This document shows, piece after piece, positions 9,935-19,699 of a DNA stretch of 64,000 bases. Under the pieces are notes generated by a model, which saw only the letters and a program-made list of their open reading frames with translations, ran no database searches and was not told the DNA's origin. The first letter of the stretch is position 1. Each line of letters opens with the position of its first letter. Origin of the DNA: Nocardioides alcanivorans. Its GTDB lineage: Bacteria > Actinomycetota > Actinomycetes > Propionibacteriales > Nocardioidaceae. A program made the translations under genes and the position numbers. The DNA is taken from positions 1 through 64,000 of the forward strand of contig NZ_JAKGRW010000035.1 of assembly GCF_021555175.1 (NCBI RefSeq). The letters are read 5' to 3'.

Positions 9935-11337
9935 CGGTCAACGCCTCCCATCACCGGGTCGATGGAGGCGATCGCCACGATCACGTCCGCCACCATGCCG
10001 CCCTCGCTCATCACACTCGTGGCCTGCAGGTTGGTGAAGGAAGGGTCGCGGAAGTGCACCCGGAAGGGCTTGGTGCCGCCGTCGGAGACGACGTGGGCAC
10101 CGAGCTCGCCACGGGGTGACTCCACCGGCACGAAGGCCTGGCCGGGCGGCACCCGGAATCCTTCGGTCACCAGCTTGAAGTGGTGGATCAGGGCTTCCAT
10201 CGACTCGCCCATGATGTGCTTGATGTGATCGGGGCTGTTGCCCAGGCCGTCGTGGCCGATCGACAGCTGGCTGGGCCAGGCGATCTTCTTGTCGGCCACC
10301 ATCACGGGCGCTCCCTCGAGGCCCGCCAGACGGTCGACCGCCTGCTCGACGATGCGCAACGACTCCCACATCTCGTTGAGCCGGATCCGGAAACGGCCGT
10401 AGGAGTCGGAGGTGTCCCACGTCTGCACGTCGAACTCGTAGTCCTCGTAGCCGCAGTAGGGCTCCGTCTTGCGGAGGTCCCAGCCATAGCCGGTCGAGCG
10501 GAGCACCGGGCCGGTGATGCCGAGCGACAGGCAGCCGGCGAGGTCGAGGTGCCCGACGCCCTCGAGACGCGCCTTGAAGATCGGGTTGGCGTTGCAGAGG
10601 GCGGCGTACTCCGGAAGCCGCTTCTTCATCAGCTTCACGAAGTCACGGACCTCGTCGAGGGATCCAGCCGGGAGGTCCTGCGCGACACCACCGGGGCGGA
10701 AGAACGCATGGTTCATGCGCAGCCCGGTGATCAACTCGAAGAGGTCGAGCACCAGCTCGCGCTCCCGGAAGCCGACCGTCATCACGGTGAGGGCACCGAT
10801 CTCCATGCCGCCGGTGGCGATGGCGACGAGGTGGCTGGAGATGCGGTTGAGCTCCATGAGGAGCACCCGCATGACCTGTGCCTTCTCGGGGATGTCGTCC
10901 TCGATGTCGAGGAGTCGCTCCACGCCGAGCACGTAGGTGGCCTCGTTGAAGAACGGCGAGAGGTAGTCCATCCGGGTGCAGAACGTGACGCCCTGCGTCC
11001 AGGTGCGGAACTCCATGTTCTTCTCGATGCCGGTGTGGAGGTAGCCGATGCCGCACCGGGCCTCGTTGACCGTCTCCCCCTCGAGCTCGAGGATCAGTCG
11101 GAGTACGCCGTGGGTCGAGGGGTGCTGCGGCCCCATGTTGACCACGACCCGCTCGTCGGCATGCTCCTCGACGCCTTGGACGAGGGTGTCCCAGTCCTGG
11201 CCGGTGACCGTGTAGACCCGACCCGACGTCGTCTCTGCAGTACCGGCGTACGGGTCGGTGGTCGAGCCGCCCCCGGTGGTCGAGCCGCCCCCGGTGGTCG
11301 AGCCGCCCCCGGTGGTCGAGCCTGTCGAGACATCCAT
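9931..11337 (-). CDS. nuoD: NADH-quinone oxidoreductase subunit D
   Basis: The 49-kDa-type subunit that, with NuoB, forms the quinone-reaction site of complex I. Of 468 residues, the family core begins near residue 60 ([11 protein letters not shown], then HTGIEKN) and runs through [10 protein letters not shown] to the C-terminal DPVMGGVDR. The first 35 residues are unusual: [13 protein letters not shown] low-complexity sequence coded by an 18-bp tandem repeat. The ATG shares one base with the nuoC stop (TGATG). Because the next in-frame starts lie inside the conserved core, the repeat-coded tail is probably translated. Confidence 0.93.
   Translation of the reverse strand: MDVSTGSTTGGGSTTGGGSTTGGGSTTDPYAGTAETTSGRVYTVTGQDWDTLVQGVEEHADERVVVNMGPQHPSTHGVLRLILELEGETVNEARCGIGYLHTGIEKNMEFRTWTQGVTFCTRMDYLSPFFNEATYVLGVERLLDIEDDIPEKAQVMRVLLMELNRISSHLVAIATGGMEIGALTVMTVGFRERELVLDLFELITGLRMNHAFFRPGGVAQDLPAGSLDEVRDFVKLMKKRLPEYAALCNANPIFKARLEGVGHLDLAGCLSLGITGPVLRSTGYGWDLRKTEPYCGYEDYEFDVQTWDTSDSYGRFRIRLNEMWESLRIVEQAVDRLAGLEGAPVMVADKKIAWPSQLSIGHDGLGNSPDHIKHIMGESMEALIHHFKLVTEGFRVPPGQAFVPVESPRGELGAHVVSDGGTKPFRVHFRDPSFTNLQATSVMSEGGMVADVIVAIASIDPVMGGVDR
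11256..11322 (-). repeat. 18-bp tandem repeat in nuoD 5' end
   Basis: Three full units of GGCTCGACCACCGGGGGC (minus-strand reading) and a partial fourth, beginning five codons into nuoD after GTCTCGACA. In frame, giving GSTTGG repeats. Same core as the nuoF repeat with a different 8-base spacer. Confidence 0.92.
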
Positions 11338-12083
11338 CAGCTGTAACTCCTGCGCTGGTCGGGCGGCGGCACGGTGGCGCCCTTGTATTCCACGGGGATG
11401 CCACCCAGCGGGTAGTCCTTGCGCTGCGGGTGACCGGGCCAGTCGTCGGGCATCTGGATCCGGACCAGGGCCGGGTGGCCGTCGAAGATCACGCCGAAGA
11501 AGTCCCAGACCTCGCGCTCGTGCCAGTCGTGGGTCGGATAGAGCCCCACCGTGCTGGGCAGGTGCGGGTCGGAGTCGGGGCAGCTGGTCTCCACCCGGAT
11601 CCGCCGGTTCCACGTCATCGACAGCAGGCTGTAGACCGCGTGCAGTTCGCGATCGGTGTCGTCGGGATAATGGACCCCGCTCACTCCGGAGGAGAACTCG
11701 AAGCGCAGGTGCTCGTCGTCGCGCAACCGGGTCATCGCCTCGACGAGGTTGTCGCGGTGGATGTGGAAGGTGATCTCTCCGCGGTGGATGACCACCTTCT
11801 CGATCAGACCGTCGAGGCCGTCGGCGACGGAGTCGAACCAACCGCCGTAGGGACGTTGCGCGGCACCGGGGTAGACCGTCGGCCGCACGAGGCCGCCGTA
11901 CCCGCTGGTGTCTCCGGAGCCCTGCACGCCGAACATGCCGGTGCGTTGTCCGATCGCGCGAGCCCCGGCAGGGCCACCGGCGCGGACGACAGCCGTGTTC
12001 TGACTCTCCTCGGTTCCCCTGTCGGTGGGTTCACCCGTCGCCCGGTCCTGCTGCTCGCCGCCGGGCTTCTCCTTCTCACTCAC
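11337..12083 (-). CDS. nuoC: NADH-quinone oxidoreductase subunit C
   Basis: The 30-kDa-type peripheral-arm subunit. Of 248 residues, roughly the first 85 are a polar, probably disordered extension. The conserved domain then runs to the signature [16 protein letters not shown] near residues 190-205 and the end motif [16 protein letters not shown]. The GTG start overlaps nuoB by 4 bases, and the stop overlaps nuoD by 1. Confidence 0.93.
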   Translation of the reverse strand: MSEKEKPGGEQQDRATGEPTDRGTEESQNTAVVRAGGPAGARAIGQRTGMFGVQGSGDTSGYGGLVRPTVYPGAAQRPYGGWFDSVADGLDGLIEKVVIHRGEITFHIHRDNLVEAMTRLRDDEHLRFEFSSGVSGVHYPDDTDRELHAVYSLLSMTWNRRIRVETSCPDSDPHLPSTVGLYPTHDWHEREVWDFFGVIFDGHPALVRIQMPDDWPGHPQRKDYPLGGIPVEYKGATVPPPDQRRSYS

Positions 12084-12634
12084 CGCAACATGCCCTTCTG
12101 CTCAGAGGTCGGCAACGCGTTGAGGCCGGCACTCTCGAGCTCGAGGATCTGGTCGCGGCGGTTCTTCCCGAGCTTGGTGTGCTGCACCTCGTCGTGGAGC
12201 TTCAAGATCGCGTCGATCAGCATCTCCGGACGCGGCGGACAGCCGGGCAGATACATGTCGACCGGCACCACGTGGTCGACGCCCTGCACGATCGCGTAGT
12301 TGTTGAACATGCCCCCGGAGCTGGCGCACACCCCCATGGCGAGCACCCACTTCGGCTCGGCCATCTGGTCGTAGATCTGGCGCAGGACCGGCGCCATCTT
12401 CTGGCTGACCCGACCCGCGACGATCATCAGGTCGGCCTGGCGCGGGCTGGCCCGGAAGACCTCCATGCCGAACCGGGAGAGGTCGTACTTGGGACCACCC
12501 GACGTCATCATCTCGATGGCGCAACAGGCCAGACCGAAGGTGGCCGGCCAGAAGGACGCCTTGCGCATGTAGCCGGCGACCCCCTCGACCGTGGTCAACA
12601 GCACCCCGGAGGGCAACTTCTCCTCAAGACCCAT
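12080..12634 (-). CDS. nuoB: NADH-quinone oxidoreductase subunit B
   Basis: The PSST-type subunit holding cluster N2, which donates electrons to the quinone. The four ligands are visible: the tandem pair Cys37-Cys38 (LACCAIEM), Cys103 (GVCASSGG) and Cys132 (GCPPRPE). 184 residues, typical length. ATG preceded by GGGAGACGCAG, 48 bases after nuoA. Confidence 0.94.
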   Translation of the reverse strand: MGLEEKLPSGVLLTTVEGVAGYMRKASFWPATFGLACCAIEMMTSGGPKYDLSRFGMEVFRASPRQADLMIVAGRVSQKMAPVLRQIYDQMAEPKWVLAMGVCASSGGMFNNYAIVQGVDHVVPVDMYLPGCPPRPEMLIDAILKLHDEVQHTKLGKNRRDQILELESAGLNALPTSEQKGMLR

Positions 12635-12682
12635 CTGCGTCTCCCATCTGAGCGTGCTGACGATGTGCGTGCATGGCGGCGC

Positions 12683-13042
12683 TCAGTCCCAGTCCAGGCC
12701 GCCGCGACGCCATTCGTAGGCGTAGGCGAGCGTGATGTTGAAGAGGAAGAGGAAGACGGCCAACAGGCCGAACCAGCCGAGGGCGTCGAAGTGCACGGCC
12801 CACGGCACCAGGAACATGATCTCGACGTCGAAGATGATGAACGTCATCGCGATCGTGTAGTACTTCACCGGGAAGCGCCCACCCCCGATTGCCCGCGGTG
12901 TCGGCTCGATGCCGCACTCGTAGGCGTCCGACTGCGCCCGGTTGTAGCGGCGAGGTCCGACCGCCGTGCTCATCACGACCGAGAACACGGCGAACCCGGC
13001 CGCCAGCAGGGCCAGCGCCAGGACGGGGGTGTAGAGCTCCAT
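12683..13042 (-). CDS. nuoA: NADH-quinone oxidoreductase subunit A
   Basis: Small membrane subunit (119 residues, three predicted helices near 5-28, 62-83 and 88-110) of complex I. The loop with AYECGIEP and GRFPVKYY, and the following FIIFDVE, are family hallmarks. A clear AGGAGAAGGAG site precedes the ATG, 22 bases after menJ, so menJ and nuoA-F probably share a transcript. Confidence 0.94.
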   Translation of the reverse strand: MELYTPVLALALLAAGFAVFSVVMSTAVGPRRYNRAQSDAYECGIEPTPRAIGGGRFPVKYYTIAMTFIIFDVEIMFLVPWAVHFDALGWFGLLAVFLFLFNITLAYAYEWRRGGLDWD

Positions 13043-13064
13043 CTAGATCTCCTTCTCCTCTGCG

Positions 13065-14371
13065 TCAGGCATCCGGAACCGCCTTCGCCAGCGCGTTGAT
13101 GATCCGGTCGTGCGCGTCACCGTCGCGGGCGTCGGTGAGATTGGCCATCAGCTTGAGCGTGAACGCCATGAGGTGCTTGCGAGGCAGCCCGTAGGTCGTC
13201 GCGAGCTTCATGAAGGTCGGGTTGCCGACGAGCTTGGCGAACCACCGACCCAGGGTGAAGTAACCGCCGTAAGCGTCGTCGAGCTGGGCCTGGTAGCTGT
13301 GCAGCACCCGCTCGCGGGCGGGGCCTTCGGGCCGCGCCAGGGCCTGGACGATCACGTCGGCAGCCATGTGGCCGGCTTCGAGGGCATAGTCGATGCCCTC
13401 ACCGTTGAACGGGTTGACCATGCCGCCCGAGTCACCGACCAGCAGGGTCCCGCGGGTGTAGTGAGGCTTGCGGTTGAAGCCCATCGGCAGCGCGGCCGAC
13501 CGGATCGGGGCCGTCAGGTTGCCGTCGTGGAAGCCGAGCTGGGGATCGAGCTGGCCGAGCCACGTCTTCATCGACTCCTTGTAGTCCATCTGCTGGAAGA
13601 AGGAGCTCGAGTTGAGGATGCCCAGCCCGACGTTGGCGGTGCCGTCGCCCAAGGGGAAGATCCAGCCGTAGCCGGGAAGCTTGTTGCTCTCCCCGGCTTG
13701 CCGTCCCACAGCTCCAGCCACGACTCCATCCACGGGTCGTCGTGCATCGGGGTGTTGTAGTAGGCGCGGCAGGCGACGGCCATCGGCCGGTCCTCGCGCC
13801 GGGTGAGGCCGAGTGCGGTCGCGATGCGGGCACTGACGCCGTCACAGGCGACCACCAGCGGCGCCCGGTAGGTGAGCTCGTCACCGACCTTGCGTCCGCG
13901 CTCGTCGGTGCGACGGGCGGTCACGCCGACCACCCGGCCGGAGCGGTCGTCGATCACCGGGCCGGTGACCGAGATCTGCTCCTGCAGGCGAGCGCCGGAC
14001 TTCTGTGCGTGCCGCGCGAGCATCTCGTCGAGCTCCATGCGCGCCCGGGCCATGCCGAACGACGGGAAGTCGGAGAGCTCCGGCCAGGGAAGCTCGATCC
14101 GGTGACCGGCCCCGACGATGCGCAGACCCTTGTTCTTCTGCCATCCGGGCTGATCGAGGTCGAAGCCCATGGCGAGCAGTTGGCGCACCGCACGGGGAGT
14201 GAGCCCGTCACCACAGATCTTGTCGCGGGGGAAGGTGCCCTTCTCCAACAGCAGCACGTCGACACCGGCCGTGGCGAGGTGGTGCGCAGTGGCCGCTCCG
14301 GCGGGACCCGCTCCGACCACGATCACCTGCGCGTCGAAGTCCTCCCGGGGACTCTGCGCGGAGGTCGTCAT
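13065..14371 (-). CDS. menJ: Geranylgeranyl reductase family FAD-dependent oxidoreductase, probably menaquinone side-chain reductase (frameshift)
   Basis: FAD-dependent reductase that saturates an isoprenoid double bond. Its place between menG and nuoA suggests the mycobacterial-type MenJ role on menaquinone. The FAD-binding motif GAGPAGAATAHHLA is near residues 17-32, CGDGLTP near 60, and the second FAD motif GDSGGMVNPFNGEG is in the C-terminal half. One G is missing in a run near 13691..13694 (KPG/ESNKLPG), splitting the ORF. Restored length is about 435 residues. Start taken at the ATG with GGAAGGA 12 bases upstream. A GTG 45 bases earlier is the alternative. Reduction of geranylgeranyl-lipid or chlorin substrates is the other family role, less likely here. 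Confidence 0.87.
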
Positions 14372-14432
14372 GGAGGCGGTCCGTCCTTCCGATTGTGGGC
14401 TTGTGAATGTATTCACGAGTGGCGCTCCTCAC

Positions 14433-14462
14433 AGTGTATGAGTTGTGGATCACAGAAATGAA
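14433..14462 (-). promoter_or_regulatory. Candidate sigma-70-type promoter for menJ-nuoABCDEF
   Basis: Minus-strand TTCATT (14462..14457) and TACACT (14438..14433), 18 bases apart and 62 bases before the menJ ATG. This is in the 315-base gap 14372..14686 between menG and menJ, the only long gap ahead of the operon. The gap otherwise holds short imperfect GC-rich repeats and no convincing ORF. Confidence 0.3.
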
Positions 14463-14686
14463 GGGGGTTCCATCGACGTGTCGTGTCGACAATTCCCGCG
14501 CTGACCTGCGGATTTAGCACACACCGATGTGCCGAAAATGTCGCGGGACGTCGAGAGCCCCCGATGGGCGACGAGAGCGCCCCGATGGATGACGAGAGCG
14601 CCCGGATCGCACCCGAGGGCGCGCGAAGGTGCGCGGACGACCGCGAGGCAAGCACCTCGCCGATCACGTCCGGCACTCGGGCGCGA

Positions 14687-15376
14687 TCAGGCCCAGGCGC
14701 GGTGCAGGGCGACGATGCCGCCGGTGAGGTTGCGGATCTCGCAGTTGGCCCAGCCGGCCGTGTGGATCTGGCGGGCCAGCCCTTGCTGGTCGGGCCAGGC
14801 ACGGATCGACTCGGCCAGATAGACATAGGCGTCCGGACTCGAGGAGACGGCGCGGGCGACTGCCGGCAGCGCTTTCATGAGGTACTCGATGTAGACGGTA
14901 CGGAAGGCGCGGTTGGTCGGATGGCTGAACTCGCACACCACGATCCGGCCGCCCGGCTTGGTGACCCGGCGCAGTTCGCGCAGTCCGGCGAGGGTGTCGA
15001 CGATGTTGCGCAGACCGAAGGAGATCGTGACGGCGTCGAAGGTGGCGTCGGCGAACGGAAGCTTGGTTCCGTCACCAGCCGTGAAGGGCAGTGCCGGCTT
15101 GGCCTTCTTGCCCACCTGCAGCATGCCGAGGGAGAAGTCGCAGGGGACGACGACCGCACCGGCGTCGGCAAACGGCTGGCTCGACGTACCCGTGCCGGCA
15201 GCGAGGTCGAGGATCCGCTCGCCGGGCTTCGGGGCGACCGCCTCGATCACGTCCTTGCGCCAGCGCCGGTCCTGACCGAGCGAGAGCACGTCGTTGGTGA
15301 TGTCGTAGCGCCGTGCCACGGCGTCGAACATCCGACGTACGTCGCGGGGATCCTTGTCGAGGTCGGCTCGGGTCAC
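14687..15376 (-). CDS. menG: Demethylmenaquinone methyltransferase
   Basis: Methylates demethylmenaquinone with S-adenosylmethionine, the last core step to menaquinone. 229 residues from the GTG at 15376. UbiE/COQ5 signature [18 protein letters not shown] is at residues 23-40, the SAM motif [12 protein letters not shown] near 55-66, then GLRNI and PGGR. The ORF could be extended upstream to an ATG, but homology starts at [11 protein letters not shown]. Divergent from ldt, and 315 bases upstream of menJ on the same strand. Confidence 0.93.
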   Translation of the reverse strand: MTRADLDKDPRDVRRMFDAVARRYDITNDVLSLGQDRRWRKDVIEAVAPKPGERILDLAAGTGTSSQPFADAGAVVVPCDFSLGMLQVGKKAKPALPFTAGDGTKLPFADATFDAVTISFGLRNIVDTLAGLRELRRVTKPGGRIVVCEFSHPTNRAFRTVYIEYLMKALPAVARAVSSSPDAYVYLAESIRAWPDQQGLARQIHTAGWANCEIRNLTGGIVALHRAWA

Positions 15377-15525
15377 GCGGTCAACCCTACGACGCACGCG
15401 CGAGCCGGCGGGCGGCCGGTCAGGTTTGCGAAAACCCGGATGCAACCCAATCTGCCGGTGGAGCGTCTACATGGTGTCTGGCCCTCGTGGAGGGCTTCTC
15501 GGGCAAGGACAGCAGGAGGGGAACC

Positions 15526-16498
15526 ATGCGCGCTTTGCGGATCGTGCTCATGACGATGTTGGTCGGTGCGTTGCTCAGCGCCACCGCCTACGGTGCGGGC
15601 TATGCCGTGCAGCATCTCGACCACGGCGAATCAGACAGGACTCCGTCGCACACCACCGCCTCGCGCACGCCGGAGCCGACCGCGGCACCGGAGGACGACC
15701 CGGCGAGTGAGGCTTCGGAGGACCCCGGGGAGACCGGGTCACCCGATGGCACCGACGACTCCGACGCGGAGGGCACCCCGAGCGGGGAACCGGGCGACGG
15801 TCGAGCCGATGAGCCGACGGCACCGGAGAAGCCGGAGAAGCCGGAACTCACCCCGGTCCCGCCCTCCACTCGAGCGGCGACAAGGGCGAGGGGATCCGCG
15901 ACCTGCAGGCGCGGCTGAAGCAGATCGCCTGGCTCTCGGGCACCGTCACCGGGGTCTATGACGAGGCGACGGAGACCGCCGTGCGCGGCTTCCAGGCCAA
16001 GCGGGAGATCCCAGTGACCGGCGAGGTCGACCAGCGCACCCTCAACCGGCTGCATGCGATGACCAACGCGCCGACCCACGAGGCGAAGCACAACATCGCT
16101 CCCCGTCGGCCACGACGGATGCGGCTCTCGACTCCCGCTGCACCACCGGCCGCGCACTGTGCATCGACAAGACCAGCCGGACCGTGCGTTGGGTCGTGGA
16201 CGGGAAGGTGACCACCACTCTCGAGGTGCGTTTCGGCTCCACCTCCACCCCGACGCGCGAAGGCACCTTCTCGGTGGATCGGATGTCACGTGATCACGTG
16301 TCGTCGCTCTACGACTCGGAGATGCCGTTTGCGATGTTCTTCTCCGGCGGACAGGCAGTGCACTACTCGTCGGACTTCGCGGCCCGGGGCTACAACGGCG
16401 CCTCCCACGGATGCGTCAACGTGCGCGACTACGAGGGCATCAAGTGGCTCTTCGACCAGGTGCGGGTCGGCGACAAGGTGATCGTCTACTGGAGCTGA
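15526..16498 (+). CDS. L,D-transpeptidase with peptidoglycan-binding domain (two frameshifts)
   Basis: Envelope enzyme predicted to form 3-3 peptidoglycan cross-links. ATG at 15526 after AGGAGGGG. Residues 5-25 are a hydrophobic signal or anchor. About 85 residues of Pro/Glu/Asp-rich linker follow. A PG_binding_1 domain comes next (GIRDLQARLKQIAWL...GEVDQRTLNRLH), then a YkuD domain ending with the catalytic motif SHGCVNVRD. The ORF changes frame near 15857..15863 and again near 16098..16104, each explained by one missing base in a C run. Restored length is about 324 residues. Domain order and all key residues are intact, so I regard it as a functional gene with base-calling errors. Confidence 0.85.
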
Positions 16499-16646
16499 CG
16501 CGGCGCGCCTGGCCATCTGCGCAGCTGGAACCTGAGGTCTCCCGAGGCGTGCCTCTCCACGGCGGCGTGGGAGTCGCGCTCGGCCGCGACCCGACGTACG
16601 CCCTCTGGACCTACGCCCGGACCACCCGGGCGTAGGCTGGGCCCTC

Positions 16647-17920
16647 ATGAGCACCAGTGCGCCGCCGGCCGGACGCGACGAGGCGCCGGCCGCGGACCTC
16701 ACGATCCGCACGGTGCCGATCGACCTGGCTGACCTCCCGGCCAACGGCGACCTGCTCGCGTTGCTCCCCACCGACGAGTCCGTCTCCTGGGTCCGCCAGG
16801 GCGAGGGCTTGGTCGGCTGGGGCGTCGCCGCCCAGGTGCACACTGCCGGCCCGACCCGGTTCGCGGACGCCGCCAAGTGGTGGAGCGAGCTGATCTTGCG
16901 AGCCGCGATCGACGATCAGGTGGACGAACCCGGCACCGGCCCCGTCTGCTTCGGCAGCTTCGGCTTCGCCGACGAGCCCGGCCACTCCACGCTCGTGCTC
17001 CCCGGGTCGTCGTCGGGCGCCGCGGCCAGCAGGCCTGGCTCACGACCGTGGGGGAAGAGGCGCCGACGCTGACTGCCGCCGCTCCTGCCGTCGCGCCGGT
17101 GGTGACCTTCGCCGATGGCGCCCGCAACGGTGACGAGTGGATGGGCGTCGTTGCCGAAGGCGTGGCCCGGATCAACCGCGGTGACCTCGAGAAGGTGGTG
17201 CTGGCCCGTGACCTGATCGCGACGGCGCAGACCGATGTCGACGTGCGGTGGCCGTTGCAACGCCTTGCCGCCGACTATCCGATGTGCTGGACCTTCCACG
17301 TCGACGGCATGTTCGGCGCCACCCCGGAGATGTTGGTACGGCGCGAACGTGGCTTGGTCACCTCGCGCGTCCTCGCCGGCACGATCCGACGGACCGGCGA
17401 CGACGAGCACGACCTCGCCCTGGCCGCTGCCCTGGCCCGGTCGTCGAAGGACCTCGAGGAGCACGAGTACGCCGTGCGCTCGGTTGCCGAGGCCTTGGAG
17501 CCGCACTGCTCGGGGATGAACGTGCCCGAGACGCCCTTCGTCCTCCACCTGCCCAACGTGATGCACCTGGCCACCGACGTGGCTGGTGTCGCGCATGACG
17601 GCCCCGCCGACACCGTGTCCGCCCTGCGCCTGGCCGAGGCGCTGCACCCGTCAGCCGCCGTCGGCGGCACCCCGACGCCGGCCGCCGTGGCGTTGATCGC
17701 CGAGATCGAGGGCATGGACCGCGGTCGCTACGCAGGCCCCGTCGGCTGGATGGATGCCGACGGCGACGGCGAGTGGGGCATCGCCCTGCGCTCGGGCGAG
17801 GTGGCGGGCAACGCCGTACGCCTCTTCGCCGGCTGCGGCATCGTCGGTGACTCCGACCCCCAGGCCGAGCTCGCGGAGTCGCAGGCGAAGTTCGTGCCGG
17901 TCCGCGACGCGCTCAGCTGA
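16647..17920 (+). CDS. menF: Isochorismate synthase (frameshift)
   Basis: Converts chorismate to isochorismate, first committed step of menaquinone synthesis. Two frames join at about 17000..17003, where one C of a C run is missing (LVLP/RVVVGRRG). Restored length is about 424 residues. Conserved elements include LEKVVLARD with the likely general-base Lys, SRVLAGTIRR, HLATDVAG and EIEGMDRGRYAGPVGWM near the C-terminus. Salicylate synthase and EntC share the fold, but with menD, menC, menE and menA nearby a menaquinone role is the natural reading. The inverted duplication ends inside this gene at 16796. Confidence 0.9.
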
Positions 17921-17949
17921 GACAGGCGCCCACGGGCACGGCACAAGTC

Positions 17950-18590
17950 TCAGAGGTCGAGATCGCTGCCGTCCGGGATCCGCTGCCAGCTCTGTCCGCG
18001 GGCCAGCAACGCATCCATCTGCGACTGCAGCACGCCGTGAGCGGCATCGGTGTAGATGCGGTCATGGATGGCGAGGTTGCGCGGGGCCGCGACAGCGCGA
18101 TGCGAAGTCGACGGCCTCGCTGGACTTCAGCCACGGCGCGCTGGAGGGCGCGAGCAGCACGTCGACGCGGGTGCCGGGCAGGGTGAGCGCATCGCCCGGG
18201 TGGTAGACGACCGTCGTCGCCGAGCCCGAAGAGGAACCCGCTGTTGGTGATCCGCGGGAGGTCGGGGTGGATGATCGCGTGCATCTCACCGACGACGGTG
18301 ACCGGGAAGCCGAGGTCGAGCTGCTCGTCGGGGGTGACCACGCGCACCCGCTCGACCAGGTCGGGGGCGTCCTTGGCGATCTGCTGGGCGACGCCGTCGA
18401 TCGTGATGATCGGGGCATCGGTCGCGCGCAGCTGGTCGGACGAGTAGTGGTCGAAGTGCTCATGGGTGATGAGCACCGCGTCGGCGCCCGCGGCCACGGC
18501 GGCCTCGGTGAAACCGCCCGGGTCGACGACCAACCGGACCCCGTCGTGCTCCAGCGCCACGCAGGCATGACCGAACTTGGTGATCCTCAT
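17950..18590 (-). CDS. MBL-fold metal-dependent hydrolase (two frameshifts)
   Basis: Metallo-beta-lactamase-fold hydrolase of the UlaG-like group. It begins MRITKFGHAC and carries the zinc motif HEHFDH at residues 43-48, then VVYHPGD with further metal ligands. The frame breaks near 18228..18232 (one extra base, in GFLFG/SATTVVYHPG) and near 18095..18105. The C-terminal frame NLAIHDRIYTDAAHG...DGSDLDL ends at the stop at 17952..17950. Restored length is about 212 residues. The substrate cannot be told from sequence. It converges with menF and is separated from it by about 30 bases. Confidence 0.75.
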
Positions 18591-18614
18591 GGTGCCATGA
18601 TGGCTGATCGCCGG

Positions 18615-19610
18615 TCAGCAGCCGCTGCAGTGGATGACCGCGCCCGACGTGGTTGCGGACAGGGTGCGGCTCTGTCCGCTGCCGTTGACGACCACCACGA
18701 TCGTCGGTGCGTCCTCCCCGGGGTTCCTGACGTACGACGACATAGCGCGTCTCGACGTCGGCGATCCCCTTGCTGGCCTTCCTGAGGAGAACCCGGACGG
18801 TCTTCAGCTCGATGTTCTCCAGGGCGACGGGCTGCTCGGAGCCGAGCGTCTCGGTCAACTCCGGCCAGCTCCCCGTCGTAGCGATGAACCACCGAACGAC
18901 CCTTGCCGGCCGGCACGAAGAAGAGCGCGTAGTCGTCGTAGATCGTCGCCATCCGCACCTTGGTCGATCCGGTCTGCGCAGCCAGGTCGGCCAGCATGGA
19001 CTCCCATCCTGCGGGGTGAGGAGCTCCACCGACTCCGGCCCCGCCTCCTCCCCGAAGAGCGTCGTACCGCTGTCGCTGTCACCCGTGAAGACCGACGTGA
19101 ACCCGATCAGGCCCACGATCGGGAGGAAGCTCATCGCCGCGAGGAGTACGAGGACCCCGACGATGCAGCCCGCCCTGTTCCCCGCAGCGGGGGCAGGCCG
19201 AGCGTGCGGCTGTTCCTGGAAGACCGGCAGGTTCTTGTACCAGTCGGGAGCGTTCGCCGGTGGTTGCGGGATCGGCGGGGGCTCCCACCCGGCGTCGCCG
19301 TGCGGAGCGCCGGAGGCCGCCGACGCGGGGCGGGCTCGTCGTACTCCCGCTGGCTCGTGTGCGGGGAGTCCTCGGACCGGTCGGCCGGCGACGGCGCCCA
19401 GGCCGGTGCTGCGGCCTGGCCAGGAGCCGTCCCAGGGTGGCGGAGGTCGCGGACGAAGCTCTCGATCTCCTCGGGGCTGCCGGCATACTCGAGCTCCTGC
19501 AGGCGACGGTCCCGGTCGAGGGTGGTGATGCGTCCCTCCGCCGCCGCGTTGCGCACCAACACCCTGGCGTTGTCGCGTTCTGCCTGGTGCTTTCGTCCAC
19601 CGAAGATCAC
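18615..19610 (-). CDS. Single-pass membrane protein with DUF1707-like N-terminus (four frameshifts)
   Basis: No assigned function. Residues 10-60 (ERDNARVLVRNAAAEGRIT...EEIESFVRDL) resemble the DUF1707/SHOCT-like cytoplasmic domain. A long Pro/Arg-rich linker and the segment PDWYKNLPVFQEQPHARP follow. Next is one membrane helix (CIVGVLVLLAAMSFLPIVG) and an outer domain with LADLAAQTGSTKVRMATIYDDYALFFVP and a C-terminal SGAVIHCSGC. Reading needs four single-base corrections (near 19288, 19007, 18865 and 18716; two missing, two extra bases). About 332 residues. A cluster of four indels is more than elsewhere in the window, so decay cannot be fully excluded. Confidence 0.6.
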
Positions 19611-19699
19611 CCGGTCACGCTACCTGCATCATGGCCCGCAGATCGGTGCGTCTCTCCTGTGCGAGGGCCATCGTCGCCCTCGGCATGAGAGGGGGAACC

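Larger units (their letters stand above)
8476..16796. repeat. Right arm of 16.8 kb inverted duplication (the authentic locus)
   Basis: Reverse complement of 1..8323. It continues without interruption into unique sequence from 16797 on, through the middle of menF, so it is the arm joined to the rest of the genome. The 105 bases at 8371..8475 are genomic but have no partner in the left arm. Confidence 0.95.

Noticed and set aside
1..16796. Hairpin telomere or gene-amplification palindrome
   Set aside because: A synthetic barcode and Mu-end adapter occupy the axis, and arm differences are confined to the junction. A technical chimaera explains everything.
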